This document shows, in pieces, positions 43,769 through 52,322 of a DNA stretch of 64,000 bases; the first letter of the stretch is position 1; every line of letters starts with the position of its first letter. The notes beneath the pieces are model-generated. The model had not been told where the DNA came from and did not search any database. It saw nothing but the letters and a program-made list of their open reading frames with translations. Origin of the DNA: Rhodocyclaceae bacterium (GTDB lineage: Bacteria > Pseudomonadota > Gammaproteobacteria > Burkholderiales > Rhodocyclaceae). The position numbers were made by a program, and so were the translations under genes. The stretch is taken from assembly GCA_016704145.1 (NCBI GenBank), contig JADJAS010000007.1, positions 930,001 to 994,000 on the forward strand, given 5' to 3'.

Positions 43769-45532
43769 ATGGACAGAGTCAGCCGCTACACCCCGCCGAT
43801 CGCCGACCAGCTTTTCCTGCTGGCGCGCGTACTCGACTGCCCCGCCCTGCTGAGGCTGCCCGCCCATGCCCACGTCGATTGGCCGACGGTCGTCCAGATT
43901 TTGGGTGAAGGGGGCCGCATGGCGAGCCACCTCCTGGCGCCCATCAATGCCGCAGGCGACCTGCGGCCCGCGGCATTGATCGATGGACGGGTCATGACAT
44001 CGCCAGGATATGCCGCCGCTTATCGTGCCTTCGCCGATGGTGGCTGGATAGGTCTGGACCTGCCGCGCGATCGTGGTGGCCAGGGCTTGCCGCGGGTCGT
44101 CCAGAATGCCTTCGCCGAAATGGTCAACGGCGCCTGCGTCGCTTTCGGCATGCTGCCTCTGATGCAGCGGGCGGCGGCTCGCCTGCTGCTGGCGCATGGG
44201 ACTCCCGAGATTCTTGAAGTCTTCGTGCCGCGTCTCGTGTCCGGGGAATGGGCAGCGACCATCTGCATCTCCGAATCCCAGGCCGGTTCCGATGTGGGCC
44301 GCATCGCCACCCGCGCGACCCGCGGCGACGACGGGCGATGGCGCGTCACCGGCGGCAAGATATTCATCACTTTTGGCGACCAGGATTTCACGCCGCAGAT
44401 CGCCCACCTGCTGCTGGCGCGCACGCCCGACGCGCCGCCCGGAACGCGCGGCCTGAGCTTGTTCGTGGTGCCGTCCCGCCGTATCGGTCCGGACGGCACG
44501 CCAGGTGAGGCGAACGGCGTGACCGTCACCCGCGTCGAGCACAAGATGGGCTTGAAGGGCTCGCCGACCTGCGTCATGAGCTTCGACAACTCGTTGGCCT
44601 ATCCCGTCGGCGCCCCAGGCGCCGGCATGCGCTGCATGTTCACCATGGTCAACACGATGCGTCTTGAAGTGGCGATGCAGGGCGTCGCGGTTGCCGGCGC
44701 CGCCACCGCCCGGGCGTTGGCCTACGCGGCCGAGCGACGCCAGGGTGGCCCGGCCGCCGAGCCGCCACCGCCACTGGCCAGCCATCCCGACGTCAGGTCG
44801 ATGCTGCTGGAGATGCGCGCGCTGACCGAGGGTTTTCGTGCCGTGGTATTGCAGACCGCCGCGCTGCTTGACCTCGCGCATGGCTCGGAAGATGAAGGTG
44901 AGCGCCGCCGCTCGCTGGCCCTCGCCGAATGGTTGTTGCCCGTAGGCAAGGCGGCCGGTTCGGAAGCGGGCTTCCGGGTCGCGAACCTCGCGGTTCAGGT
45001 GTTCGGCGGGCACGGCTACATCAGCGATTCAGGCGTCGAGCAATATGTCCGCGACGCCCGGGTAATGGCCATCTACGAAGGCGCCAACGGCATCCAGGCG
45101 ATCGACCTCGTCACGCGCAAGCTCGGCGGCGGCGGCGAGCGGCTCGGGCTCTTTGTCGACAGGGTAATGGCGGACTTGCATTGCCATCAGTCGGCCTGCC
45201 CGAGTTTGGCCGACGCCCTGGAGGTCGCGGTGGCGGACCTGCGCGTGGCCAGCGACTGGCTCGTGGCTCGCTTGGAAAAACAGCCTCGCGATTGCGAAGC
45301 CGGTGCCCGCGCCTACCTCGAATTGGTGGCGGTGGTCGCCCTCGGCTGGATGTGGCTGCGCATGGCCGGCGCGGCTCCCGGTACGTCACTGGCGGACACC
45401 AAGCTTGCCACCGCCTTGTTCGTCGGCGAGCAACTGCTGCCTGTCTCCTCGCTGCTCCGGCAACGGGTCCACGCGGGAGCCAGGACACTCGATGCGCTCG
45501 CACTCGAGGAGTTGTGCCGCTATCCCGAGTAG
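43769..45532 (+). CDS. Acyl-CoA dehydrogenase, large FadE/DmdC-type
   Basis: A 587-residue acyl-CoA dehydrogenase of the long, DmdC/FadE-like type. The FAD/substrate loop TICISESQAGSDVGRI is near residue 162, the C-terminal FAD-binding QVFGGHGYISD near 410, and the catalytic Glu is present in MAIYEGANGIQAID near 433. Residues 455-587 form the extra helical domain of this subfamily. It should insert a double bond alpha-beta to a CoA thioester, feeding the downstream dienoyl-CoA reductase-like enzyme or the beta-oxidation of an aryl-propionyl-CoA side chain. It contrasts with the 51053 dehydrogenase, which lacks this Glu. Confidence 0.88.
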   Translation: MDRVSRYTPPIADQLFLLARVLDCPALLRLPAHAHVDWPTVVQILGEGGRMASHLLAPINAAGDLRPAALIDGRVMTSPGYAAAYRAFADGGWIGLDLPRDRGGQGLPRVVQNAFAEMVNGACVAFGMLPLMQRAAARLLLAHGTPEILEVFVPRLVSGEWAATICISESQAGSDVGRIATRATRGDDGRWRVTGGKIFITFGDQDFTPQIAHLLLARTPDAPPGTRGLSLFVVPSRRIGPDGTPGEANGVTVTRVEHKMGLKGSPTCVMSFDNSLAYPVGAPGAGMRCMFTMVNTMRLEVAMQGVAVAGAATARALAYAAERRQGGPAAEPPPPLASHPDVRSMLLEMRALTEGFRAVVLQTAALLDLAHGSEDEGERRRSLALAEWLLPVGKAAGSEAGFRVANLAVQVFGGHGYISDSGVEQYVRDARVMAIYEGANGIQAIDLVTRKLGGGGERLGLFVDRVMADLHCHQSACPSLADALEVAVADLRVASDWLVARLEKQPRDCEAGARAYLELVAVVALGWMWLRMAGAAPGTSLADTKLATALFVGEQLLPVSSLLRQRVHAGARTLDALALEELCRYPE

Positions 45533-45563
45533 GCGCCACCCAACTTTTCTAGGAGGTCGCGGA

Positions 45564-47504
45564 ATGATGTTTCCGAACTTGTTTCAGCCCGGCCGCATCG
45601 GCCGGTTGCAGTTGCGGAACCGGGTACTGAAAGCGCCGACGTCCACGGGCATGAGCAATATCGACGGCAGCGTGTCGGAGCGCTTGATCCGCCACTATCG
45701 CGACGTCGCCCGCGGCGGCGCCGGCCTCATCGTCTGTGAATACGCCTTCATCGACGATTTGGGCGCCAAGTCGGCCCACTGCCAGCTCGGCATTGCCAGC
45801 GATGACCACATTCCCGGCTTGGCCTGGCTGGCGGAAACCATCAAGGAAGAGGGTGCTCGCGCCGGCATCCAGATCGAGCACTGCGGTCGCCAGAAGTTCC
45901 TGGGCACTCAGCCCATCGTCGCGCCTTCGGTGGTGCCCTGGCCGGCCCTGAAGGAAAGGAAAGGCCAGGCGGCGATTCCTCGCGAACTGACCGAGCCCGA
46001 GATTCTGCGCATCATCGAGGCCTTCGGCGACGCCACGCGCCGCGCGGTGGACGCCGGTTTCGAACTGGTGGAAATACATGGCGCGCACGGCTATCTGATT
46101 ACCAACTTCCTGTCCCCGCACACCAACAAGCGAACCGACCGCTGGGGCGGTTCGCTCGATAATCGCATGCGCTTCCTGGTGCATGTGGTCGAAAATGCGC
46201 GCGCCAAGGTCGGCCGCGATTTTCCCCTGACCGTGCGGCTGTCGGGGACGGATTATGAACCAGACGGTTTTCCGGTCGAGGAAACCATCGAGGTGGCCAA
46301 GCGCCTGGAAGCGCTCGGCATCGACGCCGTTCACATCTCCGGAGGCGACCATCATCAGATGATCCATCAGGTCAGCCCGATGGCCATCGAGCGCTGCCAC
46401 AATGTCTGGGCCGCCGCCGCGGTGAAGAAGCATGTCGGCATCCCGGTGATCGCTTCGGGCTCGATCACGCTGCCGGCGCTGGCGGAAGCGGTGCTGGCCG
46501 AGGGCAAGGGTGACTTCATCGGCCTGGCGCGCCCCCTGTGGGCCGATCCGGACTGGGTGAACAAGGCCAGGGCCGGCCGGCCCGAGGACATCCGGCCTTG
46601 CATCCGCTGCAATGACGGTTGTCTTGACCGTACCTTCTTCCGCTACCAGGCGGTCAGTTGCAGCGTCAATCCGGTCATCGGCCGCGAAGGCGACCTCAAG
46701 CTCGCGCCGGCGGCACGGCGCAAGAACGTCTGCATCATCGGCGGCGGTCCCGCCGGCCTTGAGGCGGCGCGCGTCTGCGCCGAACGCGGTCATGCGGTGA
46801 CGCTTTACGAAAAACGCGCGCTCGGCGGCGTCTCCATCGAAGGCTCGGTGGCCGAATTCAAGAGCGATTTGCGTCCCCTACTCGACTACTGGAAAACGCA
46901 GATCGACAAGCTTGGCATCACCGTCCGGCGCGAAGAAGCCGACTCGACGGCGGTGCGGAATGCCGACGTGGCGATCGTCGCGGTCGGCGGCGCGCCGACC
47001 ACGCCCGACATCCCCGGTATCGCCGGCGACAACGTCGTCGAGGCCCTGACGGTATTCAATGGCGGCGCGGCCATCGGTCCGTGTGTGGTGGTGCTTGGCG
47101 GTGGCGAAACCGCGGTGGAGGTCGCGCTTTATCTTCACGACCGCGGCCACCGGGTAAGCATCCTGCATCGCCGCGAGGCGCTGATGACGCGCGACGTGGC
47201 GGTGACCGACCGCATCGCTTACACGGAGATGATCGCGGCCCGCGGCTTGACCGTGCTGACCGGCCGGCAAGTGGTCGAAGTCGATGCGCGCGGCGTGATC
47301 GCCGTGGACAATACGGGCACCCGGCAGCGTGTCGATGCCGACTCGGTGGTCACGGCGCTGGGCTACCGGCCGCTGCCTTCGACGCTCGCCGAGTCCTTGC
47401 GGGCGGTCGGCGTGGCCGAGGTGTTCGAAATCGGCGACGGCGTTCGGCCAGCGCGGATTTTCGACGCCGTCCATGCCGGCTACAAGCTGGCCATGAGGAT
47501 ATAG
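45564..47504 (+). CDS. 2,4-dienoyl-CoA-reductase-like FMN/FAD/4Fe-4S oxidoreductase
   Basis: A 646-residue enzyme of the FadH/TMADH architecture: OYE-like barrel to residue 345, iron-sulfur segment with Cys346, Cys349, Cys353 and Cys366 all present, then an FAD/NAD domain starting VCIIGGGPAGLEAARV near 384. The active-site loop EIHGAHGYLITNFLSP (170-185) is canonical, unlike in the homologue at 26857. RBS AGGAGG is 8 bases before the ATG. It probably reduces a conjugated dienoyl- or enoyl-CoA formed from the pathway substrate with NAD(P)H. It is flanked by the acyl-CoA dehydrogenase and the next CoA ligase in one transcript. Confidence 0.85.
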   Translation: MMFPNLFQPGRIGRLQLRNRVLKAPTSTGMSNIDGSVSERLIRHYRDVARGGAGLIVCEYAFIDDLGAKSAHCQLGIASDDHIPGLAWLAETIKEEGARAGIQIEHCGRQKFLGTQPIVAPSVVPWPALKERKGQAAIPRELTEPEILRIIEAFGDATRRAVDAGFELVEIHGAHGYLITNFLSPHTNKRTDRWGGSLDNRMRFLVHVVENARAKVGRDFPLTVRLSGTDYEPDGFPVEETIEVAKRLEALGIDAVHISGGDHHQMIHQVSPMAIERCHNVWAAAAVKKHVGIPVIASGSITLPALAEAVLAEGKGDFIGLARPLWADPDWVNKARAGRPEDIRPCIRCNDGCLDRTFFRYQAVSCSVNPVIGREGDLKLAPAARRKNVCIIGGGPAGLEAARVCAERGHAVTLYEKRALGGVSIEGSVAEFKSDLRPLLDYWKTQIDKLGITVRREEADSTAVRNADVAIVAVGGAPTTPDIPGIAGDNVVEALTVFNGGAAIGPCVVVLGGGETAVEVALYLHDRGHRVSILHRREALMTRDVAVTDRIAYTEMIAARGLTVLTGRQVVEVDARGVIAVDNTGTRQRVDADSVVTALGYRPLPSTLAESLRAVGVAEVFEIGDGVRPARIFDAVHAGYKLAMRI

Positions 47505-47507
47505 AAC

Positions 47508-49034
47508 GTGACGACGCTGCCGAGATCCTTTCCGACCGTCGTGCATATGCTGGCATCCGCCGCCGCCGAGGCTGGCGCCAACGAGGCGCTGGTGGCGGGC
47601 GACGAGCGCCTCGGCTACGGCGACTATGAAAGTTGCGTCGCCGCGTTCGCCGGCGAGTTGATGTCACTCGGCGCCACCGGCGAGCGCGTCGCCCTCGTCA
47701 TGGGCAATTCCGCCGACATCTGCATCGCCCTGTTCGCGACGCACGCCGCGCGGGCGGTGGCGGTGCCGCTCAACCCGCTGTACACCGAGCGCGAGTTGCG
47801 GGCGATTTTGGCCGATGCACGGCCGCGCGTACTGATTCATGACGAGGCGGCCACGGCCATGGCCACGCTGCTGGCGGGCGAGTTGGGCATCGCCCACCGC
47901 ATTGCGATCGAGCCGACCGGCCGGCGCCTGACCGCGTGGCGAGGCCAGCGCATCGCCTTGCCGCCACTACCATCGCCGGATGACCTGGCCACGCTCCAGT
48001 ACACGGGCGGCACCACCGGCCGATCGAAGGGCGTCTGCCTGTCCCATCGGGCCATCGCCATCAATATCGCCCAGCGCGAGGCATTGCTGCCGACCCGCAC
48101 CGACATCGAGCGCCTGCTGTGCGTGATGCCGCTATTCCACGTCTACGCCATCGCAATGTGCCTGCACAACATGGTGGCCTGCCGGGGCAGCCTGATCATC
48201 CTGCCCCGCTTCCAGCCGCAAGAGGTACTCGATTTGATCCGACGCGAACAGGTGACGATCTTTGCCGGCAGTCCAACCCTGTTCACCGGCCTGATGAATC
48301 ACGAGGCCTTTGCCGACGCCGACTTTTCCAGCCTGCATCTTTCCTATTCCGGTTCGGCGGCACTGGCCGAAGAGTTGTTCCGCCGCTGGGAGTCAGCCAG
48401 TGGTGCGCCGGTCGTCGAGGGCTATGGTCAATCGGAGGCGGGGCCGGTGATTTCCTTCAATCCACTCGGCGGCGAGCGCAAACCGGGTTCGGTCGGCATC
48501 CCGCTGCCCGACACCACCGTCGAGATCGTCGATCTGGCCACGGGCAACACCGTCCTGCCCGTCGGCGAGCGCGGCGAAATTCGCCTACGCGGCCCGCAGG
48601 TGATGTCGGGTTATCGCAACCTGCCCGAGGAGACCGCCACCGCCTTGCGCGGAGGCTGGCTGTATACCGGCGACATAGGCGAGTTCGATCGTGACGGCTA
48701 CCTGTACGTTCGCGATCGCAAGAAGGAAATGGTCAAGGTCTCGGGCTTCAACGTCTTCCCCCGTGAAGTCGAGGAAGTTCTGCATGCCCACCCAGCCGTG
48801 CTCGAAGCGGCGGTCATCGGCGTTGCCGACGCCTACAAGGGCGAAGCCGTCCGCGCCTTTGTTGTGCTGAGGCGTGGCGCCACGGCTGACTTTGACGCCC
48901 TGGCCACGCACTGCCGGCAATACCTGGCCCGCTACAAGGTGCCAAGCCGGATCGACATCGTCGCCGAGTTGCCCAAGACCCGGGTGGGCAAGCACGACAA
49001 GCTCCGGTTGCGCGAGATCGCGCGGGACGGTTAG
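47508..49034 (+). CDS. AMP-forming acyl-CoA ligase (GTG start)
   Basis: A 508-residue AMP-forming ligase, start GTG three bases after the previous stop. The ATP loop is LQYTGGTTGRSKGVCLSHRA near residue 164-183, the adenylate motif GYGQSEAGPVIS near 305, and the C-terminal Lys is in RVGKHDKLRLRE near 493. The sequence resembles long-chain/medium-chain ligases (FadD-like) more than aryl ligases. It is the last gene of the operon from 34912. A hydrophobic acyl or aryl-alkyl acid is the likely substrate. It is one of five AMP-forming CoA ligases in this window, so several acids or intermediates must be activated. Confidence 0.85.
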   Translation: MTTLPRSFPTVVHMLASAAAEAGANEALVAGDERLGYGDYESCVAAFAGELMSLGATGERVALVMGNSADICIALFATHAARAVAVPLNPLYTERELRAILADARPRVLIHDEAATAMATLLAGELGIAHRIAIEPTGRRLTAWRGQRIALPPLPSPDDLATLQYTGGTTGRSKGVCLSHRAIAINIAQREALLPTRTDIERLLCVMPLFHVYAIAMCLHNMVACRGSLIILPRFQPQEVLDLIRREQVTIFAGSPTLFTGLMNHEAFADADFSSLHLSYSGSAALAEELFRRWESASGAPVVEGYGQSEAGPVISFNPLGGERKPGSVGIPLPDTTVEIVDLATGNTVLPVGERGEIRLRGPQVMSGYRNLPEETATALRGGWLYTGDIGEFDRDGYLYVRDRKKEMVKVSGFNVFPREVEEVLHAHPAVLEAAVIGVADAYKGEAVRAFVVLRRGATADFDALATHCRQYLARYKVPSRIDIVAELPKTRVGKHDKLRLREIARDG

Positions 49035-49106
49035 CCGCGCCTCGGACCCGACGGGGGCAGACATTCGCCGCCGGCGCGCGTCTTAATCAATTTCGGCCAA
49101 GCGCGG

Positions 49107-49112
49107 TAGAAT
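49107..49112 (+). promoter_or_regulatory. -10 element of the tRNA-Arg promoter
   Basis: TAGAAT (five of six of TATAAT) lies 24 bases before the tRNA 5' end. The upstream AT-richer block (TTAATCAATTTC at 49083) contains only a weak -35. Readthrough from the ligase operon is also possible. Confidence 0.35.
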
Positions 49113-49136
49113 GCGCACCTCTGGAGAGTTCTCCGC

Positions 49137-49213
49137 GCGCCTGTAGCTCAGTTGGATAGAGTACAGCCCTCCGAAGGCTGGGGTCGCACGTTCGAATCGT
49201 GTCAGGCGCGCCA
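49137..49213 (+). tRNA. tRNA-Arg (anticodon CCG)
   Basis: The 77-base sequence folds as a cloverleaf: the acceptor stem pairs GCGCCTG with CAGGCGC, the D arm is GCTCAGTTGGATAGAGT, the anticodon stem CAGCC/GGCTG encloses the loop CTCCGAA (anticodon CCG at positions 34-36), and the T arm has GTTCGAATC. CCA is encoded at the 3' end. It reads CGG codons. tRNA genes are frequent integration points, but no integrase or direct repeat of the 3' end was seen here. Confidence 0.95.
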
Positions 49214-49272
49214 ATTCCCCATGCCATCGCTGCTCCGCGCAGCCGTCCTCGCTTGCGGCGCAGCAGGTCGGC

Positions 49273-49782
49273 CTATAGGTCACCCGGCGCCTGCGAGCCG
49301 AGCAAACGGCCACGTTCGTGCTGATGCACGAGGTCTTGAAGCGCCATCAGCAGCTTACGGGCGTTGGCCACGCCAAAGGGACGCAGCACTTCGTCCTGAT
49401 GCGCTCGCGCCCTTTCGACAAGATTGGCGACGCGCGCCGTTCCCTTCGGCGTGATGACCACGAGCGTCTGTCGGCGGTCGCCTTCCGTGGCGGAACGTCC
49501 GACTAGGCCATTCGTCTCCAGGCGTTGAACGAGCTTCGACAAGGTCGGCTGCTTCATGAGCGCCAGGCGCGACAGGGCGCCGATCGTCTCCCCGCCGCTG
49601 CCGTACAAGCAGGCCAAGGCACGCCACTCGGCGAACGTGAATCCCGCGCGCGAAACCTCGCGTTGAAACTCGCTGGAAATCCAGTAGCTCGCCTGCGAAA
49701 GCCAGTAGGGCAGGTATTCATCGAGAAAGCGGCTGGGGTCGGCTTCCTTGGTCACGCCGCGATTGGTAATCCTCTTTGCCAT
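49273..49782 (-). CDS. MarR-family transcriptional regulator
   Basis: A 169-residue MarR regulator with a helix-turn-helix at about residues 63-120: FAEWRALACLYGSGGETIGA, LSRLALMKQPTLSKLVQRLE, then the wing DRRQTLVVITPKG. The start at 49782 gives normal MarR length; a longer frame to 49854 is possible. It is divergent from the DapA-like gene, and a 16-bp perfect palindrome lies between them, so it likely represses the 50055-59795 genes and releases on binding an aromatic acid or CoA ester. MarR proteins control auxin degradation in other bacteria (IacR type), which would fit the pathway proposed here. Confidence 0.9.
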   Translation of the reverse strand: MAKRITNRGVTKEADPSRFLDEYLPYWLSQASYWISSEFQREVSRAGFTFAEWRALACLYGSGGETIGALSRLALMKQPTLSKLVQRLETNGLVGRSATEGDRRQTLVVITPKGTARVANLVERARAHQDEVLRPFGVANARKLLMALQDLVHQHERGRLLGSQAPGDL

Positions 49783-49975
49783 GCCCCCGGGGCTCCAGAT
49801 GGTGATCCATTGTTGCGAATGCGGAGCGGCCACGGTCGATGCCGGTCTCGCCAACCCTGGCGGCGCACGCCCAATAGATCATTATATGAAAATCCATTTC
49901 GCCCCGAGCCGACCGGTTCGTTGTCGTGCGAAGTGCACCATGAATCAACAGCGGTCGCGCGCAGAAACAATTATT

Positions 49976-49991
49976 ACATGAATATTCATGT
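49976..49991. promoter_or_regulatory. 16-bp palindrome ACATGAATATTCATGT, likely MarR operator
   Basis: A perfect 16-base palindrome lies 194 bases from the regulator start and 64 before the DapA-like gene, in an AT-rich block. Size and symmetry fit a MarR dimer site. Overlapping ATGAA copies (49980, 49996) and a related segment around 49886 (ATATGAAAATCC) may be further half-sites. Confidence 0.6.
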
Positions 49992-50054
49992 TTCAATGAA
50001 TCAGACGAGGCTGCCTGTCGTAGCAATGTCCTTCCAGATCGAGGAGAAGTCCAA

Positions 50055-51023
50055 ATGAAATACCAGAAGCACGAAGCGAAGGCGTGGGCACGCAAGAATC
50101 TGCCCGGTATCAATGGCGGGATCATCCAGCCGCTCAACAAGGATTACAGCATCGACTACGAGGGCACCAAGGCCTGGATCAATCGTCAGATCGAGATGGG
50201 CGTCGACTCCATCACCTGCGATGGCGCATGCGGCGAATGGATGACCTTCACCGTCGAGGAGCGCAAGAAGATTTACGAAGTCGCGGTGGAGGCGGTCGCG
50301 GGCCGCGTACCGCTGCTGGCCAACACCAGCCACCCGAGCATCATGGCCGCCGTCGAGCTGGCCAAGCATGCACAGGATGTTGGTGTCGACGCCCTGATGC
50401 ACGTGACCCCTTATTCGAACTCCTCAAGCAACGAAGGCGTACTGCGTTACTACCAGTATCTGGCCGACCGCGTCGACATCGCCATCTGCCTCTACAACAC
50501 GAAGCCGTCTGGCTATGTGCTGACGCCGGAGTTCATCAAGGAACTGGCGGAGAAGATTCCCAACGTCTGCGGCATCAAGCAGGGCATGGGCAGCATCGAC
50601 CAGACGCTCAAGGCCTACCAGCAGGCCGGCCACCTGATCGTCGTCGGCGATCCCTTCGAGGACTACTGGCCCGAACAGATGAAGTACATGCCCGACACCG
50701 CCATGAACTTCTGCAACTTCGTCGGCGCGCTGTTCCAAACGCCGGCCAAGCCGCGTGTCAGCCAATACACCAAGTTGCTCAAGGCGGGCAAGACGGACGA
50801 GGGCATGAAGATCTGGTGCGAACTCTCGCCGCTGCGGGTGCTGTTCCACGAAACCCAGGTGGCATACCTGATGGGCAAGGGCGTGTTCCCGCTCGCCGGC
50901 CTCAAGTATTGGGCCGAAAAACTCGGCCTCCCCGGCGGCCCGGTGCGGCCACCGTTTGAAGTTCTCGGCGACTACATGCGCAAACAGATCGACAGCCGCC
51001 TCGCCGAAGCCGGACTGGCCTGA
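50055..51023 (+). CDS. DapA-superfamily aldolase/lyase/hydratase
   Basis: A 322-residue class I aldolase of the dihydrodipicolinate synthase superfamily. The Schiff-base Lys is Lys175 in CGIKQGMGS and the proton-relay Tyr is Tyr147 in LYNTKPSG. The usual GTTGE pocket that binds a 2-oxo acid is GACGEW (residues 57-62), so the substrate differs from the usual pyruvate adducts. Relatives include keto-acid lyases, hydratase-aldolases and some decarboxylases. It is the first gene after the MarR operator and is 29 bases before the dehydrogenase, so it belongs to the same pathway. It has no clear counterpart that I know of in indoleacetate pathways, and its step is unknown. Confidence 0.75.
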   Translation: MKYQKHEAKAWARKNLPGINGGIIQPLNKDYSIDYEGTKAWINRQIEMGVDSITCDGACGEWMTFTVEERKKIYEVAVEAVAGRVPLLANTSHPSIMAAVELAKHAQDVGVDALMHVTPYSNSSSNEGVLRYYQYLADRVDIAICLYNTKPSGYVLTPEFIKELAEKIPNVCGIKQGMGSIDQTLKAYQQAGHLIVVGDPFEDYWPEQMKYMPDTAMNFCNFVGALFQTPAKPRVSQYTKLLKAGKTDEGMKIWCELSPLRVLFHETQVAYLMGKGVFPLAGLKYWAEKLGLPGGPVRPPFEVLGDYMRKQIDSRLAEAGLA

Positions 51024-51052
51024 CCGTCGAGCGCTATTCAGGTGCGATAACC

Positions 51053-52249
51053 ATGATCGGATTCGAGTTAACCGAGGAGCAGCGACAGCTTCAAGAAGTC
51101 GCCCGGCGTTTCGCCGAGAACGAGATCAAGCCAGTCGCGGCCGCCATCGACCGCATTGCCGATCCCAAGGCGGCGTATCCGCTCGATGTAATCAGGAAAG
51201 GCTTCGAGCTGGGTTTTCATGCGCTGCTGATCCCCGAGGAATTCGGCGGCCTAGGCGGCTCGACGCTCGACTATGCCGTGCTGCTTGAGGAGCTCGCCGC
51301 CGGCGACATCGGCATGGCCAACGCCTTCCACGTCGTCATGTCCATCTCGGAGATGATTGCGCGCATGGGCACCAAGGAACAGTGCCAGCGCTGGCTGGTG
51401 CCCATCGCCACCGATACCACGGGCACGCAACTGATCTGCTTTGGCGCCACCGAGCCGTCCGGCGGCAGTGAAATCTTCTGTCCGCACGCCGATCCCAGGC
51501 TGGGCACGCGAACACGGGCGCGCCGAGACGGCGACCACTACGTTATCAACGGCACCAAGGTCTTTTCCAGCAATGCCGGCGTGTCCGGACTTTACGGCCT
51601 GCTCGCCAGAAACGATGACAGCCGCGCCAATCTCGAATCCTGCTCGGTGTTCTTTTTCGGCGCGGACACGCCGGGCTTCTCCATCGGCACCATCGAGGAC
51701 AAGATGGGGCATCGTGCCTCGATCAATGGTGAGTTGATCTTCGAGGACATGCGCCTGCCCAAGGAGAACATGCTGGGCAGGGAGGGTGGCGGTTTCGAGA
51801 CGATCAATGCCATCTACGACACCAATGGCGTCGGTACCGGCACCATGGCGGTCGGTGTTGCCCGGGCCGCCTACGAGCATGCGCTACGATACGCCAAGGA
51901 GCGCGAAATCTGGGGCCAGCCGATCGGCAAGTATCAGGCCGTGGGCCAGATGCTGGTCGACATGAAGGCGGACCTCGAAATGGCGCGGCTGATGGTGCGG
52001 CGGATCGCCTGGCAGAATGCAAACAAAAATTCCCGCGAGGGGCTGTTGCCGCCCAATCTGGCCAAGGTGTACCCTACCGAGATGGCCCGCCGGGTCACGA
52101 TCAAGGCCATGCAGATCTTTGGCGGATCTGGCTACATGAAGGATTATCCGTTGGAAAAACTGCTGCGCGATGCCATGGTGTTGCCGATCATCAGCGGCGC
52201 CAACGAGGTCCTGAAGCATTTCATGTCGCAACGGCTTCTCGAAGCCTAG
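51053..52249 (+). CDS. Acyl-CoA dehydrogenase lacking the catalytic Glu; candidate decarboxylating benzylmalonyl-CoA dehydrogenase
   Basis: A 398-residue four-helix/beta/helix acyl-CoA dehydrogenase. FAD-binding features are present (FGATEPSGGSEIF near residue 130, AMQIFGGSGYMKDYP near 352). The usual YEGT catalytic Glu of SCAD/MCAD is Ser381 (IISGANE), and the helix-G alternative Glu of IVD/LCAD is not seen either (IYDTNGVG). In the indoleacetate pathway the known enzyme IaaF oxidises and decarboxylates benzylmalonyl-CoA, so CO2 loss replaces alpha-proton removal and no base is required. Absence of the base plus the mutase and hydantoinase upstream fits that role: (2-aminobenzyl)malonyl-CoA to 2-aminocinnamoyl-CoA. 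Substrate assignment is inference. Confidence 0.82.
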   Translation: MIGFELTEEQRQLQEVARRFAENEIKPVAAAIDRIADPKAAYPLDVIRKGFELGFHALLIPEEFGGLGGSTLDYAVLLEELAAGDIGMANAFHVVMSISEMIARMGTKEQCQRWLVPIATDTTGTQLICFGATEPSGGSEIFCPHADPRLGTRTRARRDGDHYVINGTKVFSSNAGVSGLYGLLARNDDSRANLESCSVFFFGADTPGFSIGTIEDKMGHRASINGELIFEDMRLPKENMLGREGGGFETINAIYDTNGVGTGTMAVGVARAAYEHALRYAKEREIWGQPIGKYQAVGQMLVDMKADLEMARLMVRRIAWQNANKNSREGLLPPNLAKVYPTEMARRVTIKAMQIFGGSGYMKDYPLEKLLRDAMVLPIISGANEVLKHFMSQRLLEA

Positions 52250-52322
52250 CCGCAAGACCGGCCCACGACCACGCCCCGCCAAGCCCAACATGGCGCCCAA
52301 CGCAAGCCCGAGGTGATATGCG

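Noticed and set aside
49137..49300. tRNA-Arg as an integration site of a genomic island
   Set aside because: No integrase gene and no direct repeat of the tRNA 3' end was seen in the window; catabolic genes lie on both sides.
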